The notes under the pieces: model-generated | What the model was told of the DNA's origin: nothing | Databases searched by the model: none | Seen by the model: the letters and a program-made list of their open reading frames with translations, nothing else | NCBI GenBank assembly: GCA_964383855.1 | Contig: CAYLIP010000068.1 | Location: 1 to 11,793, forward strand | Length of the DNA: 11,793 nt | Reading direction: 5' to 3' | Source: CAZHAC01 sp964383855 | GTDB taxonomy: Bacteria > Chloroflexota > Dormibacteria > Dormibacterales > Dormibacteraceae | Shown here: in pieces, positions 1 through 5,288 of the stretch | How positions within the stretch are numbered: the stretch's first letter is position 1 | How the letters are laid out: every line of letters starts with the position of its first letter | Made by a program: the position numbers and the translations under genes

Positions 1-52
1 TGTGCTTGTGCTTCCGCATCTTCTTGCGGCGCTTCTTGATTACCGAACCCAA
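1..52 (-). CDS. bS22-like small basic ribosomal protein (AURKAIP1/COX24 domain), N-terminal part only
   Basis: Only the first 17 codons are inside the window; the gene runs off the left edge. Read on the minus strand from a TTG at 52-50 it gives M-G-S-V-I-K-K-R-R-K-K-M-R-K-H-K-H. This is the characteristic start of the very short (about 30-35 residue), extremely basic AURKAIP1/COX24-domain proteins, which include the bS22 protein of mycobacterial ribosomes. The TTG start is chosen because the family begins at this residue, no in-frame ATG or GTG lies just upstream, and a GGAG ribosome-binding site sits 5 nt before it. The ATG two codons upstream is in another frame and stops at once. The expected role is binding of rRNA in the small subunit. 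The C-terminal half, which would confirm the call, is not visible. Confidence 0.72.
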   Translation of the reverse strand, partial: MGSVIKKRRKKMRKHKH

Positions 53-118
53 GTCATCTCCATCCGTGCGTGCCTGACCGCCCGAGTGGGGAGGCCTGAG
101 CCCCGAGGGGCCCGAAGC

Positions 119-124
119 ATCATA
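119..124 (-). promoter_or_regulatory. Candidate -10 box for the bS22-like gene
   Basis: The minus strand reads TATGAT here, five of six matches to the TATAAT consensus and AT-rich against its GC-rich surroundings. It would start an mRNA with a leader of roughly 60 nt before the TTG start at 52. No convincing -35 hexamer lies at 16-18 nt spacing. Prediction only. Confidence 0.35.
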
Positions 125-135
125 GCCTAGCGAAC

Positions 136-165
136 TCGGGGCCCGTCTCCGGCCGAACCTAGAAT
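136..165 (+). promoter_or_regulatory. Promoter box upstream of acyl-CoA dehydrogenase (shared with leuS)
   Basis: TCGGG at 136-140, GGCCGAAC at 151-158 and the -10-like TAGAAT at 160-165 have the same spacing and almost the same bases as the region in front of leuS at 5246-5275. TAGAAT ends 6 nt before the ATG at 172, which is the distance expected if transcription starts at or next to the start codon (leaderless mRNA). A GGAGG lies directly against the ATG, too close to act as an ordinary Shine-Dalgarno site. Confidence 0.5.
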
Positions 166-171
166 CGGAGG

Positions 172-1314
172 ATGCCGGCCCACTACTTCACCGACGCGCA
201 CGAGGAGCTGCGGATGCACATCCGGAGATTCCTCGAGAGAGAGGTCGTTCCCCATCTGGAAGAGTGGGAGGAGACGCTCTTCCCCGACTCGATCATGCGC
301 CGGATGGGCGAGCTGGGCTTCCTCGGCCTTCGCTATCCGCCCGAGCTCGGCGGCCAGGGCGGCGACTACTTCTCGGCCGTGGTGCTCTCCGAGGAGATGG
401 CACGAGCACACTCGGGCGGACTGGGCATGGCGGTGGCGGTCCAGACCGAGATGGCGACGCCGCCCGTCTTCCGCTTCGGTACCCCCGAGCAGCACCGCCG
501 GTTTCTGGCGCCGGCGATCTCGGGCGAGGCGATCGCCGCCATCGCCATGACCGAGCCTGACGCCGGCTCCGACCTCGCCAGCACGAGCACGGTGGCCAGG
601 CGCTACGGCGATGAGTACGTCATAAACGGCCGCAAGATCTTCATCACGAACGGTGCCCGCTGCAGCTGGTGCCTGGTGCTGGCCAAGACCGACACCGAGG
701 CCGGCCACGGCGGCTTCAGCCTCTTCGTCGTCCCCAAGGAAACGCCCGGCTTCACCGTCGCGCGCACGCTGAAGAAGCTCGGCATGCACTCCAGCGACAC
801 CGCCGAGCTGGTCTTCGAAGACTGCCGGGTGCCGGCGGAAAACCGGCTGGGCGCCGAGGGCGAGGGCTGGAAGAACCTGATGTGGGAGCTGCAGGGTGAG
901 CGCCTGATCGCGGCCTGCGGCCACGTCGCGGGCGCTCAGGCCACCTTCGAGTACGCGCTTCAGTACGCGCAGGACCGGAGCGCGTTCGGGCGCCCGATCG
1001 CGAAGTTCCAGGTCATCAAGCACAGGCTGGTCGACATGGCGAACAAGATCGCCATGATCCGGGCCTTCGTCTATGAGACGGCCAGGCGCTGGGACGAGGG
1101 CGCGTACCCGGTGCGAGAGATCTCTCAGGCCAAGCTGCTGGCGACCCAGATCAGCGTCGAGGTCGCCGACGACGCGATCCAGGTCCTGGGGGGCCACGGG
1201 TACATGGCCGAGTTCCCGGTCGAGCGAGCCTGGCGTGACGCCCGGCTGGCGCGGATCGGGGCGGGCACCGACGAGATCATGAAGGAGATCATCGCCAAGA
1301 CGTACGGGCTGTAG
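172..1314 (+). CDS. Acyl-CoA dehydrogenase (LCAD/isovaleryl-type active site)
   Basis: A 380-residue FAD-dependent acyl-CoA dehydrogenase, the usual family length, catalysing alpha,beta-desaturation of an acyl-CoA and passing electrons to ETF. The N-terminal helical domain is followed by the family signature AMTEPDAGSD (about 126-134), the beta domain with NGRKIFITNG (about 152-161), and the C-terminal helical domain with RSAFGRPIAKFQ and QVLGGHGYM (about 337-345). The usual catalytic glutamate of medium- and short-chain enzymes (YEGT) is replaced by glycine in I-G-A-G-T-D-E-I (362-369). A glutamate is present at E243 in Q-G-E-R-L, the position of the catalytic base in long-chain and isovaleryl-CoA dehydrogenases. 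A long-chain or branched-chain substrate is therefore inferred; the exact one cannot be read. The ATG start fits the conserved YFTDAHEELR beginning. It stands alone, convergent with the ABM-type gene. Confidence 0.93.
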   Translation: MPAHYFTDAHEELRMHIRRFLEREVVPHLEEWEETLFPDSIMRRMGELGFLGLRYPPELGGQGGDYFSAVVLSEEMARAHSGGLGMAVAVQTEMATPPVFRFGTPEQHRRFLAPAISGEAIAAIAMTEPDAGSDLASTSTVARRYGDEYVINGRKIFITNGARCSWCLVLAKTDTEAGHGGFSLFVVPKETPGFTVARTLKKLGMHSSDTAELVFEDCRVPAENRLGAEGEGWKNLMWELQGERLIAACGHVAGAQATFEYALQYAQDRSAFGRPIAKFQVIKHRLVDMANKIAMIRAFVYETARRWDEGAYPVREISQAKLLATQISVEVADDAIQVLGGHGYMAEFPVERAWRDARLARIGAGTDEIMKEIIAKTYGL

Positions 1315-1366
1315 GGAGGTCGGAGGCCGGGCCGTCGCCTCGCCGGCGCGGATGGGCTCAATGAAG

Positions 1367-1397
1367 GACCGGCGGCGTCCCCGGGGCGCCGCCGGTC
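1367..1397. terminator. Strong GC hairpin between convergent genes
   Basis: An 11-bp perfect inverted repeat (1367-1377 pairs with 1387-1397, GACCGGCGGCG with its complement) encloses a 9-nt loop. It lies between the stop of the acyl-CoA dehydrogenase (1314) and the stop of the ABM-fold gene on the other strand (1404), the usual place for a shared bidirectional terminator. On the minus strand it begins 6 nt after the stop codon. No clear T tract follows on either side, so intrinsic termination is likely but not certain. Confidence 0.55.
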
Positions 1398-1403
1398 GGG
1401 ATT

Positions 1404-2051
1404 TCAAGCCGTCGTCCGGACCGCCGCAGCCTCGCCGACGAGGTCGACCACGGCCGCCTCGAAGAGCTCGACCGTCACCTGCTCGGCGCTCGCGCCCGCG
1501 ACCCTGGCGGCCTCGGCACGCAGTCCGGCGACCCTGTCCTCGCTCTGCTTCAGGGCGTCGAGACTTGTCCACACCGTGGTCACGGTGCTTCGCCCGGTCT
1601 GCCGGTCGACGCCATGGACCATGGTCCGGAAGCCCGGCTGGGCCTTGACCACCGGGAGCACGCTGTTGCGCACGAAGACGGTCAGAGCGTCGGTCTTCTC
1701 GGGATCGCCGCTCAGGGTGTTGAAGCGCACGGAGACGCCCGGCTCAGGGGGGGCTGTGCGCTCCATGATCCTGATCTCGAATCGCTCGACGTTGAGGATC
1801 CGGGTGGCGGGCACCTTGTCCACCGACTGCGCGCGCACCTCGATGGCCAGCTGCTCGGCCAGGGCCATCGCGCGCGCCGACTCCCAGAAGGTGATGCCGG
1901 CCGCGGACCCGCTCTCGCGGTTCACGAGGAGCACGCCGCCGAGGTTCCCGGGTGCCGACCGCGTTCTCGGCAGGATCACCTGCTTGAAGTTGTCGATGGC
2001 GGCCGGCGCGGCGGCCGGCTGCGTCTGTACGCGGGTAACTCGGATATACAT
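1404..2051 (-). CDS. Tandem ABM-like (dimeric alpha/beta-barrel) protein
   Basis: A 215-residue protein with two copies of an antibiotic-biosynthesis-monooxygenase-like ferredoxin fold. The first copy (about 1-100) shows an N-terminal MYIRVTRVQ strand, then PGNLGGVLLVNRESG, then FWES followed by a helix rich in alanine. The second (about 100-195) repeats the plan with VRFNTLSGD, LPVVKAQPGFRTMVHGVDR and TVWTSLDALKQSE. The pattern of P-G-(F/L), a strand, and W-x-S/ES before a helix is typical of the family. Such proteins include small monooxygenases, haem-degrading enzymes and stress-induced proteins of unknown activity; no cofactor-binding or catalytic residue can be assigned here. The single-chain duplication could replace the usual homodimer. 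There is no signal peptide. The start is the only suitable ATG; the ribosome-binding site is weak. Confidence 0.75.
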   Translation of the reverse strand: MYIRVTRVQTQPAAAPAAIDNFKQVILPRTRSAPGNLGGVLLVNRESGSAAGITFWESARAMALAEQLAIEVRAQSVDKVPATRILNVERFEIRIMERTAPPEPGVSVRFNTLSGDPEKTDALTVFVRNSVLPVVKAQPGFRTMVHGVDRQTGRSTVTTVWTSLDALKQSEDRVAGLRAEAARVAGASAEQVTVELFEAAVVDLVGEAAAVRTTA

Positions 2052-2268
2052 CCCAACACCCCCTGGCTCGACGCCGCCCGGTACACCCGGTGCGCTACCC
2101 CTGGACTCTAGACCGGTTGTGGCGGCAGCGGCCGATGAAAAAGCCGTTGAGTGTCTGGATCTGCGATTTCGCGAAGCTCAAAGGGCATGCGAGCTTGACA
2201 TAGCCCCCGGCTTCGCCCTCATGTTCAGGTGGTCAAGGTTGGTCGATCGTGAGTGACGGAGTGGCGAC
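2052..2268. other. Divergent intergenic region
   Basis: These 217 bases separate the ABM-fold gene (-) from the small membrane ORF (+). They hold a perfect TTGACA at 2195-2200 pointing right, and no RNA gene or convincing ORF. The stretch from about 2130 to 2200 is clearly less GC-rich than the surrounding genes, as expected of a promoter region. Confidence 0.5.
2195..2225 (+). promoter_or_regulatory. Candidate promoter for the small membrane ORF and amidohydrolase
   Basis: An exact TTGACA -35 hexamer (2195-2200) is followed after 19 nt by CATGTT (2220-2225), a poor -10 match. A start near 2232 would leave a leader of about 37 nt before the ATG at 2269. The -35 is convincing, the -10 is not. 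Confidence 0.3.
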
Positions 2269-2397
2269 ATGAGTCGAGGAGCCGTCTGGCTCCTGGTTGC
2301 GGCGTCGGTCCTGATCCTGCTCGTGGCCGGCGGATTTACCGTCTATCGCGTGGTCCTGGTGCAGCCTCACGCGACGCTCGTCAACCACTCGCGCTGA
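2269..2397 (+). CDS. Small single-pass membrane protein, 42 residues, function unknown
   Basis: A short ORF that gene finders may miss. It starts at ATG 2269 with a well-placed GGAG (2258-2261, 7-nt spacer), the clearest Shine-Dalgarno in this part of the window, and ends at TGA 2397. The product has a short basic N-terminus (M-S-R-G), one hydrophobic helix (about residues 5-24, rich in V, L, A, ending GGF), then a mildly basic tail (YRVVLVQPHATLVNHSR). It has no cleavage site or lipobox and I do not recognise a family. The amidohydrolase start at 2409 lies 11 nt beyond its stop, with only a weak ribosome-binding site of its own, so the two may be translationally coupled. It could also be a chance ORF; the membrane-helix composition and ribosome-binding site argue against that. 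Confidence 0.5.
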   Translation: MSRGAVWLLVAASVLILLVAGGFTVYRVVLVQPHATLVNHSR

Positions 2398-2408
2398 CCA
2401 TCGAGCGC

Positions 2409-3914
2409 ATGGGATCGTCACGGCGGCCGGCCGGCCGGGCCACGTTGGTGAGGGGCGGCTCTCTCGATGTGGCGGCCTCCGCCGACGGTGACATCATCGC
2501 GACCGGAGCGGCGGCCCGCCGCGCGGCCGGGCCGGATGCGCGCATCGTCGAGGTACGTGGCCAGGTCCTTCCCGGGCTCCACGACGCGCACCTCCATCTG
2601 GGCTGGCTCGCGCAGCGCCGGCTGGGCGTCGAGCTCGAGGGCGCCCGCTCGCTCGGCGAGGCGCTGCGCCGGATCGAGAGGTTCGCCGCGCGCCACTCGC
2701 GCCCGGACGCCTGGGTGCGCGGGCGCGGCTGGTACAACGATGCCTGGCCCGACCCCGCTTTCCCGAACCGCCATCAGCTCGACCAGGCGGTGAAGGGCCG
2801 GCCCGCGCTCATGGTTCGCAAGGACGGTCATTCCGGCTGGGCGTCCTCGGCGGCCCTCGCGCTGGCCGGCATCAGCCGCGAGTCCGGCGATCCCGCCGGC
2901 GGCGTGATCGATCGGGATGCCGAGGGCGAGCCGACCGGCATCCTGCGCGAGAAGGCACTCGACCTCGTCCGCCGCCTGGTGCCGGAGCCGGCCCCGGCCG
3001 AGCTCGACCAGGGCCTGCACACGGCGCTGCGGGACCTCGCCCGGCTCGGCCTGACCAGCGTCCATTCCATGGACGGCGCTCGCGAACTGGCCGCGCTTCA
3101 GCGCCTGCATGAGCGCGGCCGGCTGCCCGTCCGCGTCACCTACAACCTTCCCTACGCCGATCTCTCCCATGCCGAGCGCCTCGGCATCCGGTCGGGGTGG
3201 GGCGACGGGCAGCTCCGGATCTGGGGCGTGAAGGCATTCCTCGATGGCTCGCTGGGAAGCCGGACCGCGGAGATGCTCGACGGCTCCGGCGTTTCCATGC
3301 TCGAGCAGGGCGAGCTGGTCGAGATGGCCCGGCGATGCGCGGCAGCGGGCCTCAACGTCGCCTGGCACGCGATCGGCGACGGCGCCGTGCGCCGGGCGCT
3401 GGACGCGCTCGAGCCGCTGGCCGGGGCTCACCGCTGGTGGCGCCCGCGGATCGAGCATGCGCAGTGCGTCGCCGCCGCCGATCTTCCACGCTTCCGGCGG
3501 GCCGGAGTCATCGCCTCCATGCAGCCCATCCACGCCGTCAGCGACCGCGAACTGGCCGACCGGGAGTGGGCCGGCCGCACCGGCGGCGCCTACGCCTGGG
3601 GCGCACTCCTGGGAGCGGGCGCGCGCCTGGCCTTCGGCTCCGATGCGCCGGTCGAGCCGGCCGATCCCCTGGCCGGGATCGAGGCCGCCACCACCTGGCG
3701 GCGACGCGCCGGGTGGCATCCGGAGCTGGCGATCAGCCGCGCCGCCGCGCTGCGCGCCTACACGCGGGACGCCGCCTACGCGGTCGGGCTCGAGTCGCGG
3801 ACGGGCCGCCTGCGGCCGGGCATGTGGTGCGACCTGACCGTGGTCGACGGCGACCGGGTCACGGCCACGCTGGTGGGCGGCCAACCGGTGTACCTCAGGC
3901 GGCCACCCTCCTGA
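2409..3914 (+). CDS. Amidohydrolase, YtcJ-like / N-substituted formamide deformylase family
   Basis: A metal-dependent hydrolase of the amidohydrolase superfamily, 501 residues from the chosen ATG. The metal-site pattern is complete: H61-L-H63 in GLHDAHLHLG after strand 1, K275 in GVKAFLDGS, H320 in WHAIGDG, H350 in RIEHAQ, and D412 in AFGSDAPVEP. An N-terminal strand segment (TLVRGGSLDV) and a C-terminal one (GMWCDLTVVDGD) form the small composite beta domain. Members hydrolyse amides, formamides or related C-N bonds; the substrate cannot be read. An open frame extends upstream to 2253, but that stretch overlaps the small membrane ORF and lacks family character, so ATG 2409 is preferred. There is no signal peptide, so the enzyme is probably cytoplasmic. 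Its last 20 bases overlap the end of the HIT gene on the other strand. Confidence 0.88.
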   Translation: MGSSRRPAGRATLVRGGSLDVAASADGDIIATGAAARRAAGPDARIVEVRGQVLPGLHDAHLHLGWLAQRRLGVELEGARSLGEALRRIERFAARHSRPDAWVRGRGWYNDAWPDPAFPNRHQLDQAVKGRPALMVRKDGHSGWASSAALALAGISRESGDPAGGVIDRDAEGEPTGILREKALDLVRRLVPEPAPAELDQGLHTALRDLARLGLTSVHSMDGARELAALQRLHERGRLPVRVTYNLPYADLSHAERLGIRSGWGDGQLRIWGVKAFLDGSLGSRTAEMLDGSGVSMLEQGELVEMARRCAAAGLNVAWHAIGDGAVRRALDALEPLAGAHRWWRPRIEHAQCVAAADLPRFRRAGVIASMQPIHAVSDRELADREWAGRTGGAYAWGALLGAGARLAFGSDAPVEPADPLAGIEAATTWRRRAGWHPELAISRAAALRAYTRDAAYAVGLESRTGRLRPGMWCDLTVVDGDRVTATLVGGQPVYLRRPPS

Positions 3915-4389
3915 AGGCCGCGGCCACCTTCTCCCACGTCCGCTCCAGGTGCTCGTTGACAACCTTGGCCTCCGCGAGCACCGGCATGAAGTTGGTGTCG
4001 CCGCCCCAGCGGGGCACGACGTGGTGATGGACGTGGTCGGGGATGCCGGCCCCGGCCACGCGGCCGATGTTGGCGCCCACGTTGAAGCCCTCCGGCGACA
4101 TCGCGTCGGCGAGGGCGCGCAGAGCCAGGCGGACGCCCTCGTGCAGGGCCAGGCCGTCCTCCGCCCCGAGGTCAACCGGAGAGCCGACGTGGGCGACCGG
4201 CGCCACCATCAGGTGGCCGCTGTTGTAGGGGAACTTGTTGAGCATCACGGTGCAGCGCTCACCGCGCCAGACGACCAGGTTGGCGCGGTCCTCCGCCGGA
4301 TCGGCGGCGCGAACGCGGCAGAAGAGGCAGCCGGCCTCGGGTGTGCCGCCGATGTACTCCATGCGCCAGGGCGCGTAGAGGCGATCCAA
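3895..4389 (-). CDS. HIT-family protein, probable Ap4A phosphorylase-like
   Basis: A 164-residue histidine-triad protein. The triad is H119-V-H121-H-H123-V-V in IPDHVHHHVVPRW, with H121 or H123 expected to carry the nucleotidyl intermediate. Other family marks are the N-terminal LYAPWRMEYI, a C21-L-F-C24 pair likely binding zinc, NKFPYNSGHLMVAP (51-64) in the nucleotide pocket, and the tail GGDTNFMPVLAEAKV. The arrangement resembles mycobacterial HIT proteins such as Rv2613c, known as diadenosine tetraphosphate phosphorylase, so cleavage of Ap4A or related dinucleotides is inferred. The start is a TTG at 4389-4387, fixed by the conserved (L/Y)-A-P-W-R segment; the next methionine would remove it. 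The start codon shares its first base pair with the ATG of the divergent transporter, and the 3' end overlaps the amidohydrolase by 20 nt. Confidence 0.88.
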   Translation of the reverse strand: MDRLYAPWRMEYIGGTPEAGCLFCRVRAADPAEDRANLVVWRGERCTVMLNKFPYNSGHLMVAPVAHVGSPVDLGAEDGLALHEGVRLALRALADAMSPEGFNVGANIGRVAGAGIPDHVHHHVVPRWGGDTNFMPVLAEAKVVNEHLERTWEKVAAAFRRVAA

Positions 4390-5231
4390 TGATCTACGTC
4401 CTCCTGCTGGTCGCGGTGACCGCGGTCTGGGGTTGGACCTTCGTCCTCGTCAAGGACGCGATCTCACAGTACCCGACGCTCCCATTCCTGGCGGTCCGCT
4501 TCGCGCTCGCGGCGGCGGTGATGGCGATCATCGTCCACCGGCTCCCGGACCGGCGGACGCTGGCCCGCGGCGCCGTCATCGGGACCGCGCTGGCCACCGG
4601 CTACCTGTTCCAGACGGTCGGCCTGCGGTCCACCTCGCCCGGCAACGCCGGGCTCATCACCGGCCTCTTCGTCGTCTTCACCCCGCTCCTGGAGCGGCTG
4701 ACCGGCCGGCCGGTGGCGCTCCGCACCTACATCGCGGTGATCACGGCGCTCGCGGGCACCGCCATGCTGGCGGGCGTCGGCGCCTCAGGGGTCGGGCTTG
4801 GCGACCTGCTGGTGATCGGCTGCGCCGCCGCCTTCGCCGTCCACATCGTGCTTCTCTCCCACTGGTCGCCGGGGCTGCCCACGGGGCCGCTGGCGCTGGT
4901 CCAGATGGTGGCCGCCGCCGCTCTCTTCTCGGCCGGCGGCGCCACCCAGCTGAGGGCTCCGAGCGGCGCTGTATGGCTTGCGATCGTGATCACCGGAGTC
5001 TTCGCGAGCGCGCTCGCCTTCTTCATCCAGACCTGGGCGCAGGTGCACCTGACGGCCAGCCGAACAGCGCTCGTCCTGGCCACCGAGCCGGCCTGGGCGC
5101 TCGCCTTCTCGGTGCTGCTGGCAGGCCAGCGGCTGGGACCGGTCCAGGCGGTGGGTGCCGGGCTGCTGCTGCTGGCGATCATCGGCCACGAGCTGGCCGC
5201 CGCCCTGACCGCGGGTCCAGCCCGAGCCTGA
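4389..5231 (+). CDS. EamA-family (DMT superfamily) membrane transporter
   Basis: A 280-residue inner-membrane protein of about ten hydrophobic segments in two EamA repeats. The first begins at the N-terminus with MIYVLLLVAVTAVWGWTFVLVKDA, whose WG(S/W)TF motif is typical of the first helix of the family. The second starts near GLGDLLVIGCAAAFAVHIVLLS. The later ALVLATEPAWALAFSVLLAGQRLG is the conserved segment of helices 8-9, with a glutamate before the proline. Members export or import amino acids, nucleotide-related metabolites or other small solutes; the substrate is unknown. An upstream in-frame ATG (4341) exists but adds charged, non-family residues inside the HIT gene, so ATG 4389 is preferred. 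This makes the two divergent genes touch at a single base, with no intergenic DNA for promoters. Confidence 0.88.
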   Translation: MIYVLLLVAVTAVWGWTFVLVKDAISQYPTLPFLAVRFALAAAVMAIIVHRLPDRRTLARGAVIGTALATGYLFQTVGLRSTSPGNAGLITGLFVVFTPLLERLTGRPVALRTYIAVITALAGTAMLAGVGASGVGLGDLLVIGCAAAFAVHIVLLSHWSPGLPTGPLALVQMVAAAALFSAGGATQLRAPSGAVWLAIVITGVFASALAFFIQTWAQVHLTASRTALVLATEPAWALAFSVLLAGQRLGPVQAVGAGLLLLAIIGHELAAALTAGPARA

Positions 5232-5245
5232 CGCCGAGGCGGGAG

Positions 5246-5275
5246 TCGGGCGTCCGGCAGGGCCGAACGTAAAAT
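5246..5275 (+). promoter_or_regulatory. Promoter box upstream of leuS (shared with acyl-CoA dehydrogenase)
   Basis: TCGGG (5246-5250), GGCCGAAC (5261-5268) and TAAAAT (5270-5275) match the box at 136-165 in sequence and exact spacing. TAAAAT is a strong -10 candidate in this GC-rich DNA. It ends 13 nt before the leuS ATG, so the leader would be very short (roughly 6-8 nt) with no Shine-Dalgarno. Transcription would start in the 57-nt gap after the transporter. Confidence 0.55.
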
Positions 5276-5288
5276 CCAACCTTCAACC

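Noticed and set aside
2052..2268. tRNA or other structured RNA in the longest intergenic gap
   Set aside because: No cloverleaf, T-loop motif or long stem could be found by eye in either strand.
2253..2408. N-terminal extension of the amidohydrolase from ATG 2253
   Set aside because: The extra 52 residues have no family likeness and overlap the small membrane ORF in another frame; the usual first strand begins after ATG 2409.
2418..4175. Long minus-strand open frame (585 codons) across the amidohydrolase and HIT genes
   Set aside because: It is antisense to well-supported genes, has low-complexity Arg/Pro/Ala-rich translation and no family motifs; such frames are expected in GC-rich DNA.
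5230..5254. Inverted repeat GACGCC/GGCGTC as a terminator after the transporter
   Set aside because: It has only 6 bp and a 13-nt loop, overlaps the stop codon and the leuS promoter box, and no T tract follows.
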